Source: SVQP01 sp045587385 (GTDB lineage Bacteria > Bacillota > Clostridia > Oscillospirales > CAG-272). Taken from it: a DNA stretch of 36,717 bases. Of this stretch, positions 8,008 through 15,539 are shown one piece after another. The stretch is taken from contig JAZNCE010000122.1 in NCBI GenBank assembly GCA_045587385.1, positions 1 to 36,717 of the forward strand. Reading direction: 5' to 3'. The notes beneath the pieces are model-generated. The model ran no database searches, was not told the origin of the DNA, and was given only the letters and a program-made list of their open reading frames with translations. A program made the translations under genes and the position numbers. Numbering within the stretch: position 1 is the stretch's first letter; each line of letters starts with the position of its first letter.

Positions 8008-8439
8008 ATGAAGGTAAAGCAGCTTTCCGTATTCGTTGAAAACCGCAAGGGCAATCTTGTGCCCATCCTGGAGCACCTCTCACGCGGCGGCGTTGACATT
8101 TCCGCCCTCTCGCTTGCCGATACCACCGATTTCGGTGTGCTCCGTCTGATCGTGGATAAGGTGGACGAGGCGCAAAAGATCCTCTCCGACGACGGCGTGA
8201 TCGTCAAGGTCACCGAGGTACTTGCCGTGGTCATGAACGACCATCCGGGCGGTGCTGCCGAGGTGCTTTCGGTGCTTGCAGACAACCACATTGAGGTGGA
8301 ATACATGTACGCCTGTGCAGGCAAGACCCTGGGCAAGGCACTCATGATCGTGCGTGTAGATGATCCCGTTCGCGCAGAAGAGCTTCTGCGTGCCAACGGC
8401 TTTGACGACACCAAGGCAAACGAGATCTACAGAATCTGA
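8008..8439 (+). CDS. Tandem ACT-domain protein (amino-acid sensor)
   Basis: A 143-aa protein made of two ACT domains, about residues 1-69 and 70-143. The first starts KQLSVFVENRKGNLVPILEHLSRGGVDISALS, the second LAVVMNDHPGGAAEVLSVLADNHIEVEYMY. ACT domains bind small ligands, usually amino acids, and stand-alone pairs like this often sit beside paaK/iorAB. It has no catalytic or DNA-binding part, so it probably senses Phe, Tyr or a related compound and acts on an enzyme of the operon. This is the last gene of the operon; a strong terminator begins 21 bases after its stop. Confidence 0.9.
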   Translation: MKVKQLSVFVENRKGNLVPILEHLSRGGVDISALSLADTTDFGVLRLIVDKVDEAQKILSDDGVIVKVTEVLAVVMNDHPGGAAEVLSVLADNHIEVEYMYACAGKTLGKALMIVRVDDPVRAEELLRANGFDDTKANEIYRI

Positions 8440-8459
8440 ATCAAGTGCAAATAAAAAAA

Positions 8460-8490
8460 CCCTTCGCACTAAGTGCGAAGGGGATTTTTT
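8460..8490. terminator. Bidirectional rho-independent terminator
   Basis: CCCTTCGCAC (8460-8469), loop TAA and GTGCGAAGGG (8473-8482) form a perfect 10-bp stem. T6 follows at 8485-8490 on the plus strand, and A7 precedes it for the minus strand. It ends both the IOR operon and the convergent opp operon. Confidence 0.95.
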
Positions 8491-8492
8491 AC

Positions 8493-8924
8493 TTATTGCG
8501 GAGACTGATAACCGGTCACCCGCAGCCAGATTACCATCAGGATCAAGCCGATGACGAAAAACGCAAGTCCCGTCACAAAAATGGCAGGTGAGTTTTTCTT
8601 CTTCAATTCAGCCGTCTTTCTTTCGCGGTAATCATAATAGCGCTCTTGCTTTTTTCTGCCGAAGGGCACGAACCACGTCAGCACAGCGTTACGCAAAGCA
8701 AATCCGATACCGATCAATGCGCCTTGACTGCTGACGAACAGCAATCCGGCAAACATCAGCAGCAAGCCGCCCGAAACCATGAATCCATCTGTCAGAATCT
8801 GCAGATTAATTGCAAGATTATCGGTGAAAAAACCTTGCATTGCAAATACGGCAACCGTGATCAGACTCGCAACGCCAAAGCAAATAAGATATTGGATCAA
8901 TAACGCTTTGTTTTCTTGTTTCAC
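8493..8924 (-). CDS. DUF3899-like membrane protein
   Basis: A small membrane protein of 143 aa with helices at about 8-29 (LIQYLICFGVASLITVAVFAM), 42-65, 68-90 and 113-135. The middle FVPFGRKKQERYYDYRERK is a basic cytoplasmic loop. The layout and the GLLLMFAGLLFVSSQGALIGIG segment fit the uncharacterised DUF3899 family. The start is GTG at 8924, 6 bases past the oppF stop, with GAGGAC in the oppF tail as ribosome site. It is therefore the last gene of the opp operon. Function unknown; family assignment is by recall. Confidence 0.6.
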   Translation of the reverse strand: MKQENKALLIQYLICFGVASLITVAVFAMQGFFTDNLAINLQILTDGFMVSGGLLLMFAGLLFVSSQGALIGIGFALRNAVLTWFVPFGRKKQERYYDYRERKTAELKKKNSPAIFVTGLAFFVIGLILMVIWLRVTGYQSPQ

Positions 8925-8930
8925 GATATT

Positions 8931-10199
8931 TTAGTCCTCATTGACGATCTGCTTGTACTTTGCTTCCTCAGCATCGTTGCAGTATACGAAGTGTCCGGGG
9001 CTGATCTCGCGGAAAGAAGGCTGATCAACCGTATAATCATGCTCTGCAATGGGATTATACGTGATTCTTACGCGCTGCTTTTCGTAAACCGGGTCAGGCA
9101 GCGGGATCGCAGACAGCAGCGACTTGGTGTAGGGGTGCAGCGGGTGCTTGAACAGCTCGTCCGAGTCAGCCAGCTCTACCATCTTACCAAAGTACATAAC
9201 GCCGATTCTGTCAGAGAAATACTTAACGACAGACAAGTCGTGCGCAATAAACAGGACGGTCAAGCCCTTACTCTCACGCAGATCGTTGAGCAGATTGATA
9301 ACCTGTGCCTGAATGGATACGTCCAGTGCGGATACAGGCTCGTCTGCAATGATCATTTCGGGCTCCATGACAACGCTTCTCGCAATACCGATTCTCTGAC
9401 GCTGACCGCCCGAGAACTCGTGGGGATAACGGTCTGCGTGCTCGCGCACAAGACCAACCGTCTCCAAGATCTCATAAACCTTCTGGTTAATGTATTCCTT
9501 ATCGGTAATACCGTTGATGATCATGCCCTCTGCGATGATATCGCGTACGGTCATACGAGGGTCAAGAGACGCGATGGGGTCCTGGAAGATCATCTGGATC
9601 TGCGTGATCAGCTTGCTCTTCTTTGCCACGCGGCGTCTGTTCTTGTACTCTCTCTTGAGTGCTTCCAGCTTTTCGGGATCGTTCTTTGCCTCTGCAAGCT
9701 TAACGGAGAATTCCTCGTCCAGCTTCTTGACCAAGGAAGCAGCATACTGCTTGTCAACCTCTCTGCGGTCCAGCTTTGCATCGCGGATCAGCTCCTTGTT
9801 CTTTGCAACGGTCACAGCAAGCTCGCCCTTGATCTTTGCGATCTCAGCGTCAACCTCATCAGCACTCTTGCTGCCTGCGGTCTTCTCTGCCTTGAGAGCT
9901 TCGATGCTTGCCTTTGCATCAGCCTTAGCCTTCTTGATCGCATCCTTATAGGAGCGAGTGCCTGCGCCGATTCTCTGACCCTTAAAGTATACGTTACCCG
10001 AGGTAATGTCATACAGCTTAATAATGGATCTGCCGGTCGTGGTCTTACCACAGCCCGACTCACCTACAAGACCGAAGGTCTCGCCTTTTCTGATCTCAAA
10101 GCTGACGTCGTCAACCGCCTTGAGGTCCTTGTGTCCCAAACGGAAATACTGGCAAAGGTGGTCGACTTTCAGCAATACTTCTTGATTCTGCTTATCCAT
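8931..10199 (-). CDS. oppF: Oligopeptide ABC transporter ATPase OppF with helical insertion
   Basis: The second ATPase of a peptide importer, 422 aa against about 310-330 normally. Walker A is GESGCGKTT (46-54), the Q-loop is QMIFQDP (about 202-208), then the signature FSGGQRQR, Walker B MIIADEP and the switch AHD. The C-terminal part HPLHPYTKSLLSAIP is the usual oligopeptide-transporter tail. About 110 residues (80-195), rich in Lys, Ala and Glu and probably coiled-coil, are inserted before the Q-loop. All catalytic motifs remain, so the enzyme should work. The start is ATG 10199 with GAGGTGG upstream; a GTG 9 bases earlier would overlap that site. Its start overlaps the end of oppD by 8 bases. 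Confidence 0.92.
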   Translation of the reverse strand: MDKQNQEVLLKVDHLCQYFRLGHKDLKAVDDVSFEIRKGETFGLVGESGCGKTTTGRSIIKLYDITSGNVYFKGQRIGAGTRSYKDAIKKAKADAKASIEALKAEKTAGSKSADEVDAEIAKIKGELAVTVAKNKELIRDAKLDRREVDKQYAASLVKKLDEEFSVKLAEAKNDPEKLEALKREYKNRRRVAKKSKLITQIQMIFQDPIASLDPRMTVRDIIAEGMIINGITDKEYINQKVYEILETVGLVREHADRYPHEFSGGQRQRIGIARSVVMEPEMIIADEPVSALDVSIQAQVINLLNDLRESKGLTVLFIAHDLSVVKYFSDRIGVMYFGKMVELADSDELFKHPLHPYTKSLLSAIPLPDPVYEKQRVRITYNPIAEHDYTVDQPSFREISPGHFVYCNDAEEAKYKQIVNED

Positions 10200-12423
10200 T
10201 GATGCCACCTCTTTCCTTCATTCTCTTGATACGCTCGGTAATGACCTTGGGCATCTCCACCTTAGGAGCGTTGGGATGCAGCAGCCAGGTAGCCGCATAG
10301 TGCGTGGGAGATACCTGGTACATGGGAGGCTGCATCTCGAAGTCGATCTCCATTGCGTACTTGTTTCTTTCCGCAAATGCATCGCCAACGGGAGGATAGA
10401 TCATATTGGGAGGCGTACCGGGAATAGCATCCAGCTTTTCGTTGGTATCCAGGTCAGGCATAGAGGAAAGCAGTGCCCAGGTGTAGGGATGCTGAGGATT
10501 GTAGAAGACCTCCTCCGCAGTACCGTACTCTACGATCTTACCTGCATACATAACGGCAATTCTGTCTGCCATGTTTGCAACGACGCCAAGGTCGTGCGTA
10601 ATAAAGATAATGGAAAGGTCACGCTCTTTCTTGAGCTTGTTGATCAGCTCCAGGATCTGTGCCTGAATGGTTACGTCAAGCGCGGTGGTAGGCTCGTCGC
10701 AGATCAGAATATCGGGGTTAGCCGACAGAGCGATTGCGATAACGATACGCTGACGCATACCGCCCGAGAATTCGAAGGGATACTGTCTGAATCTCATTCT
10801 CGCCTCGGGAATACCAACCTCTTCCATGAGCTTGATTGCCTTTTCCTTGGCAATTCTCTTGGTCAGCTTGTAAACGACCTGAGAAGCCTTTGCCTTGAGG
10901 AAATCGATGATCTCGATGCAGCGTGCATCAAAGTCAACCTTGGACGCAGCCTCAATGTCAGCCTCAAACTTATTCTTGACGCGGTTCATGACCGACACGA
11001 TGGTCTCGATCTGTACCTCGGGCTCAATGACGGACTTGGGAACAACGTTCCAGTCTACCGTCTTGCCTTTTGCCAGAAGCGCTTCCTTCTTCTTGGTCTG
11101 CTTTTCAAAGCGCTTTTCTTCCTTGGGATTGTTCTTGATATAGAAGAAGTACTTTTCTACCTCTCTCTCAAGAGCACTGCCGAAGGTATAAGCCACGTTA
11201 TCCTTGATAACGGAAAGAGGATCAAGTGCTGCAAGCACGCTCTTGATGACAACCTTGCTCTGCGCCTCGGCATCACGAGCAGTAAAGTTGCCTGCCTTGA
11301 AGAACGCAATCGCGTTTTCCAACGCAGCAACGGCTGCCTTCTTTTGTTCCAGCGTCTTGTTTGCGGAGTATGCAACCGCCAGTCTTTCCAGCGCGATAAA
11401 CTCGTCCATGAAGTCCTGCATCAGGAACTTATACGTGATTTCGTTAGCTTCCTCTGCGGGCATGGTGCTCAGATCGGTCTGGGGGTTCTTGTAAACGTAG
11501 TAACCGATTCTGAAGAAGTTATAAGGCGTCTGTGCAACCATATCCTGCACGGTTGCCTTGAGTGCGCTCAGCGCATCGATGGTGGTAGGGGAAACCTCCT
11601 GCTGCTTAGCGTTTGCGCCAAACAGCTTTTTGACTGTATCGGTCAGCTGCAGCTTGGATTTCTCATCGCGCAGCGCTGCCTCCAAAGCAGCCTTGTGATC
11701 CTTGAGCGCAAGTGCGTACTTGGAAGTAAAGTACTTATCGTTGACGTCCTCCATCTTACGGTATACGTTCTTGATGGTAACGACAGCGTCCACCTTCTGC
11801 TTCTTTTCGTGCAAGAACAGGAAGTCCTCGATCATTGCAATGACCTCTTGTGCAGCGGTGTGCGAATCGTTATAGCTGTTTTCCAGCTTGATTGCTTCAA
11901 TGTTAAAGCTGTCAAAGGTCTTGATCAGCTTGTCAACGTCTGCAGCGGTTGCTTTGGTATCGGCACCCTCTGCGATAGCCTTTTTCATGGTATCGGACAG
12001 CACGGCAAGGGTCTTGTTAAAGGTTACCTTACCCTCCTTGCGGTTTGCCTTGTTCTTGAGCAGCATCGCCTCGGTGATCTGTCTACCGATACGCATGATG
12101 GGGTTGAGCGCGGAAAGCGGATCCTGGAAGATCATGGCGATCTTGTCGCCGCGCAGCTTGTGCATCTCTTCCTCGGGAATACGAACCAGATCCTGACCGT
12201 CGTACAGAATCTCGCCGCCCTCGTAGATCGCGTTGACCGCGGAGATACCCATAACAGCCTTGGAGGTAACCGACTTACCCGAACCGGACTCGCCTACGAT
12301 TGCGAGCGTCTCGCCCTTATAAAGGTCAAAGGAAATATCACGTACTGCCTGCACCTTACCGCCGTCGGTACGGAAGGAGACCTTCAGATTATTGACTGAT
12401 AATTTAATTTCTTTGTTATCCAT
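10192..12423 (-). CDS. oppD: Oligopeptide ABC transporter ATPase OppD with very large insertion
   Basis: The first ATPase of the peptide importer, 743 aa, twice the usual 330-350. Walker A GESGSGKS is at 44-51 and the Q-loop MIFQDPLSALNP at 97-108. The signature FSGGMRQR only follows at about 552, then Walker B ILICDEPTTALD (about 572) and the switch THD (about 609). The Q-loop-to-signature distance is normally about 55 residues and here is about 455. Roughly 400 residues (about 122-525), mostly predicted helical and Lys/Ala/Glu-rich, sit inside the helical subdomain that contacts the permease. The usual lead-in KAIKLMEEVGIPEARMRFRQYPFEFSGG resumes right after. There is no frameshift, so it is one intact chain. 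The gene starts 3 bases past oppC. Confidence 0.92.
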   Translation of the reverse strand: MDNKEIKLSVNNLKVSFRTDGGKVQAVRDISFDLYKGETLAIVGESGSGKSVTSKAVMGISAVNAIYEGGEILYDGQDLVRIPEEEMHKLRGDKIAMIFQDPLSALNPIMRIGRQITEAMLLKNKANRKEGKVTFNKTLAVLSDTMKKAIAEGADTKATAADVDKLIKTFDSFNIEAIKLENSYNDSHTAAQEVIAMIEDFLFLHEKKQKVDAVVTIKNVYRKMEDVNDKYFTSKYALALKDHKAALEAALRDEKSKLQLTDTVKKLFGANAKQQEVSPTTIDALSALKATVQDMVAQTPYNFFRIGYYVYKNPQTDLSTMPAEEANEITYKFLMQDFMDEFIALERLAVAYSANKTLEQKKAAVAALENAIAFFKAGNFTARDAEAQSKVVIKSVLAALDPLSVIKDNVAYTFGSALEREVEKYFFYIKNNPKEEKRFEKQTKKKEALLAKGKTVDWNVVPKSVIEPEVQIETIVSVMNRVKNKFEADIEAASKVDFDARCIEIIDFLKAKASQVVYKLTKRIAKEKAIKLMEEVGIPEARMRFRQYPFEFSGGMRQRIVIAIALSANPDILICDEPTTALDVTIQAQILELINKLKKERDLSIIFITHDLGVVANMADRIAVMYAGKIVEYGTAEEVFYNPQHPYTWALLSSMPDLDTNEKLDAIPGTPPNMIYPPVGDAFAERNKYAMEIDFEMQPPMYQVSPTHYAATWLLHPNAPKVEMPKVITERIKRMKERGGING

Positions 12424-12426
12424 CTT

Positions 12427-14127
12427 TTAATCCTCCGATCCTCTGAGCGACGGGTTGAACGCGTCTCTCAGACCATTACCGAACAAGTTGAAGCTGAGCA
12501 TCAGCAGCACCAGGAATGCGCAGGGGAACAGTGCCACGTACGCTTTGTTCGGGTCACCCGTCTGGAACGCTTTCTGACCTGCATTGATCAGCGTACCGAC
12601 CGAGGTCATTCTACCCGACTCCAGGTTGATAATACCCAGGTAGGAAAGGCTTGTCTCGGAATAGATCATGGACGGGATGACCAGTGCAACGCTGGTGACG
12701 ATAGTACCGATACCGTTGGGGAAAATGTGCTTGAACATGATTCTCGCGTCACTTGCACCCAGCGTTCTTGCTGCCAGCACGTATTCCTGATTCTTAAAGC
12801 GGTAGAACTGCATACGCGTTCTGCCTGCCATACCGATCCAGCCGGTTGCGAAGAACGCAATAAACAGGATCAGTGCACTTTCATAATCTTTTAGCTCATA
12901 CCATCCCTGCTGCAAAATAAAGCGTCCGAGGTGGAACTTGAGCAGCGTGATGATGATCATGGTAGGAACCGAACCCAGCACCTCGCAGAAACGCTCCATT
13001 GCCAGGTCAAGCGCGCCGCCGAAGTAACCCGAGATAGAGCCCCAGATCACACCGACAACAAAGTTGACGATCGCTACAACGGAAGCAAAGACAAACGAGA
13101 ATCTTGCACCGTATGCAAGGCACGCGAAGATATCCTTACCCTCGTCGGTCGTACCGAAATAGAACATAGGCTCAACGCAATCTTCCTCGTGGTATTTGCC
13201 ATCCTCGCCAAGAGGAGTGTTCTGATAGGTGTAGTACTCGTATTCGTCTGCTCTGACTTGAATGGTGCCCGAGCCTTTTCCGCCGTAAACGTAGTAATAG
13301 GTCTTGGGCTCCATGACGTATTCGCCGTTTTCGTCCTTGACCTTCATGCCGTCCTCATCATAGACGTGAACGTACTTGACAACGCCCTCCTCACCCTCAA
13401 TTCTAAGAGAGTTGTAGGGAGCCTCCAGACCGTTGAAATCTTCCTCGTTATACGTCCAGTAGTTGGGGATGACCTTGCCGTCCTCGTCGAACACGGGACG
13501 AACCTTGGGTGCCTTCGGATCCTCTACCACGTAGTAAATGCTGGCGTCATTCAGATTTATTTGGTGCTGAGGTCTGTCCTCGATATAAACCATAGGATAC
13601 AGCACCTGTCTGCCGGTCTCGTTCTGGTATTTCTGGATGTTTTCGTATTCTTCCGGTTTAATGTCCTTATAATTACCGAAGCCCTTATAGTAACGGTCAT
13701 AACGGTAGGTATAATTCGAGCCGTCCTCGTTGACCGTGACGTCGCCCTTGATCATGTTCTTACCGGTTTCCTGCTCGTAAGCAAGATCCTTGTAATATGC
13801 CACAGAACCAACGCTCTTCATGATACCGCCGTCCCAGAACGGAATATCGCGCTCGTCAAAGAAGGAGATCTTGGGAGGCAAATAGCCGAAGGTCTTATCG
13901 TGGTATTCGGGGGTAAAGTTCGTAAAGAAAGGCGCAATGATTGCAAACAGAACCAGGAACATAATGACGACACCGCCAACGACTGCACCCTTGTTCTTGC
14001 AGAAACGGCGCCAAGCGCCCTGGAAATAGCTGACAGGCTTGGTATCGAACTTCTTATCGTGACCAAAGTCGGTTCTCGTTGCAAAGCGGAACTTTTCAGC
14101 GGGGATGTTTTGATATTGATTTGTCAT
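12427..14127 (-). CDS. oppC: Oligopeptide ABC transporter permease OppC with extracellular insertion
   Basis: An inner-membrane permease of 566 aa against about 300 normally. The N-terminal tail and first helix (GGVVIMFLVLFAIIAPFF, about 51-68) are typical. The canonical entry to the permease core, FGTTDEGKDIFACLAYGARF, starts only at about 324. Between them lie about 240 residues where about 30 are usual. They are rich in Tyr, Asp and Glu, without hydrophobic segments, and must face outside. The core then shows five helices and the EAA coupling motif EYVLAARTLGASDARIMFKHIFPN. The insertion may help capture peptides or contact OppA; this is inference. It starts 2 bases after the oppB stop. 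Confidence 0.92.
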   Translation of the reverse strand: MTNQYQNIPAEKFRFATRTDFGHDKKFDTKPVSYFQGAWRRFCKNKGAVVGGVVIMFLVLFAIIAPFFTNFTPEYHDKTFGYLPPKISFFDERDIPFWDGGIMKSVGSVAYYKDLAYEQETGKNMIKGDVTVNEDGSNYTYRYDRYYKGFGNYKDIKPEEYENIQKYQNETGRQVLYPMVYIEDRPQHQINLNDASIYYVVEDPKAPKVRPVFDEDGKVIPNYWTYNEEDFNGLEAPYNSLRIEGEEGVVKYVHVYDEDGMKVKDENGEYVMEPKTYYYVYGGKGSGTIQVRADEYEYYTYQNTPLGEDGKYHEEDCVEPMFYFGTTDEGKDIFACLAYGARFSFVFASVVAIVNFVVGVIWGSISGYFGGALDLAMERFCEVLGSVPTMIIITLLKFHLGRFILQQGWYELKDYESALILFIAFFATGWIGMAGRTRMQFYRFKNQEYVLAARTLGASDARIMFKHIFPNGIGTIVTSVALVIPSMIYSETSLSYLGIINLESGRMTSVGTLINAGQKAFQTGDPNKAYVALFPCAFLVLLMLSFNLFGNGLRDAFNPSLRGSED

Positions 14128-14129
14128 AA

Positions 14130-15140
14130 TTACTTCGCCCCCATTCTGATTCTCGGGTCAATGATACCGTAGCTGATATCGATTACAATACCTGCAGTCA
14201 AGCCGACCAGAGTATAGAAGCCGGACAGCAGCATGAACGCATCGTAGTCTGTGTTTTCAATCGCCTTAAGATACAACCCGCCCACGCCGTTGACCAAGAA
14301 CATACGCTCAATGATCAGCGAACCGGAAAGCACCGAGATAAACTCGGACAAAATGGACGGGAAAATAACGACCATGGAATTACGCATTGCATGGCGGAAG
14401 ATAGCCTGTCTCTTGGTCAAGCCCTTGGTTCTTGCCAGCAGCATGAACTCACCGGTCAGCACCTCGGACAGCTCCGCACGGGTGTAACGTGCGTAACCCG
14501 CGATCGAGCCAAGGCACAGCGCAAAGACTGCGGGCAGCATGGATTTGAATACCGGCCAGGTGAAGTAGGCGTTACTCGTCTCCATACTCAGCGGGAACAA
14601 GCGCAGCTTAAAGCACAGCAAATACTGAATCAGCAACGCCAAAACGATGGACGGCAGCGAGATCAGCAAGATAATGAAAATATTGATGACCTGGTCCTGC
14701 CACTTATTCTTTTTGAGCGCAGCCAAAATACCCAAGCCCAGACCGATCGGAACGCCGATCAAGCTCGAGTAAATATTGATCAGAATTGTAGGAGGAAGCT
14801 TGGGAAGGAATACTTCCGTCCAAAGATCCTTGGTAGCATAACCCTGCAGGGTGGTCGCAATACCGAAGTCACCCTTGGTAATGACCTTGGTCAGGTAGTT
14901 ACCGTACTGGATCAGCACCGGTACTCTATCGAATTGCCAGGTACCGTTGGGACCGGGTCTGAGATTGGTGATCCAGCCTCTGCCCTCCAGCGTTCTGTAG
15001 GCGATCTCGGTATCCATACCCGGCAGGATATTCGCGGGGATGGGTAACAGTTTGATCAACACAAAGCACATGGTGAAAATGATGAAGAACGTGACCAACA
15101 TCAATCCCAAACGCTTTGTAATGTATTTAAACATATACAT
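14130..15140 (-). CDS. oppB: Oligopeptide ABC transporter permease OppB
   Basis: The other permease half, 336 aa, normal length. The first helix is LGLMLVTFFIIFTMCFVLIKLLP. The EAA coupling loop is EFMLLARTKGLTKRQAIFRHAMRNS, and the C-terminal end DISYGIIDPRIRMGAK is the standard DPP/OPP permease tail. The start chosen is the ATG at 15140, with AGAGGAG 8 bases before it. A 32-residue upstream extension of the open frame runs through the hairpin-rich gap and has no ribosome site. Unlike the other components it has no large insertion. Confidence 0.92.
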   Translation of the reverse strand: MYMFKYITKRLGLMLVTFFIIFTMCFVLIKLLPIPANILPGMDTEIAYRTLEGRGWITNLRPGPNGTWQFDRVPVLIQYGNYLTKVITKGDFGIATTLQGYATKDLWTEVFLPKLPPTILINIYSSLIGVPIGLGLGILAALKKNKWQDQVINIFIILLISLPSIVLALLIQYLLCFKLRLFPLSMETSNAYFTWPVFKSMLPAVFALCLGSIAGYARYTRAELSEVLTGEFMLLARTKGLTKRQAIFRHAMRNSMVVIFPSILSEFISVLSGSLIIERMFLVNGVGGLYLKAIENTDYDAFMLLSGFYTLVGLTAGIVIDISYGIIDPRIRMGAK

Positions 15141-15260
15141 AGGTGTTTCTCCTCTGTTTTTGTTTTTTTCTAAGTCATGTACACCTTTTTCAAGGTGTGC
15201 TTTGCACGGGATGCCAAAACGAATCACTCCTTGCAATTCGATTCAGCACCTATGCGGATA

Positions 15261-15337
15261 CGCCCTTGCACACCACGCCGAAACGCCTGTTTCGGCGCCG
15301 TTTGTAAGGGCGTTTTGCGCGCAATGCATTGCGCGCA
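15261..15337. repeat. Nested and palindromic hairpins between oppA and oppB
   Basis: CGCCCTTGCA (15261-15270) pairs with TGTAAGGGCG (15303-15312) around an inner perfect hairpin CGCCGAAAC-GCCT-GTTTCGGCG (15276-15297). Right next to it TGCGCGCAATG/CATTGCGCGCA (15316-15337) is a 22-base perfect palindrome. They lie in the roughly 400-base spacer inside the opp operon. They may stabilise or partly terminate the oppA message so that OppA is made in excess. Confidence 0.8.
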
Positions 15338-15465
15338 CGGTGTTTTTACGAAATAACTGTAAATTCAATGGTTGATCGGCGCGTTTCTGCCGACGTTCTG
15401 CCCGATTGGCAGCATCAATAAACTGTTTTTTACGTATGTTGAGGGAGTGATAAAACGCGAAATCA

Positions 15466-15494
15466 GCGGTGGGCGAACGGAATTCGCCCACCGC
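15466..15494 (-). terminator. Strong hairpin just after oppA (partial terminator or mRNA stabiliser)
   Basis: GCGGTGGGCGAA (15466-15477) and TTCGCCCACCGC (15483-15494) form a perfect 12-bp stem with a 5-base loop, 46 bases past the oppA stop. On the minus strand it is followed by TGATTTCGCGTTTTATC, which is a poor T tract. Partial termination or protection from nucleases is more likely than a full stop. This is the usual place for such a hairpin in binding-protein operons. Confidence 0.75.
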
Positions 15495-15539
15495 CTTATT
15501 TCAGGGCTCTGCTGAACCCCAAATCAGCCGTTACCGAAA

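Noticed and set aside
10276..12399. Plus-strand open frame of 707 codons opposite oppD, considered because the oppD insertion is odd
   Set aside because: The opposite strand shows no motif, while both ends of oppD and its insertion read continuously in one frame with normal ATPase motifs.
14251..15047. Plus-strand open frames opposite oppB
   Set aside because: Antisense shadows of a normal permease gene, with no supporting start signal.
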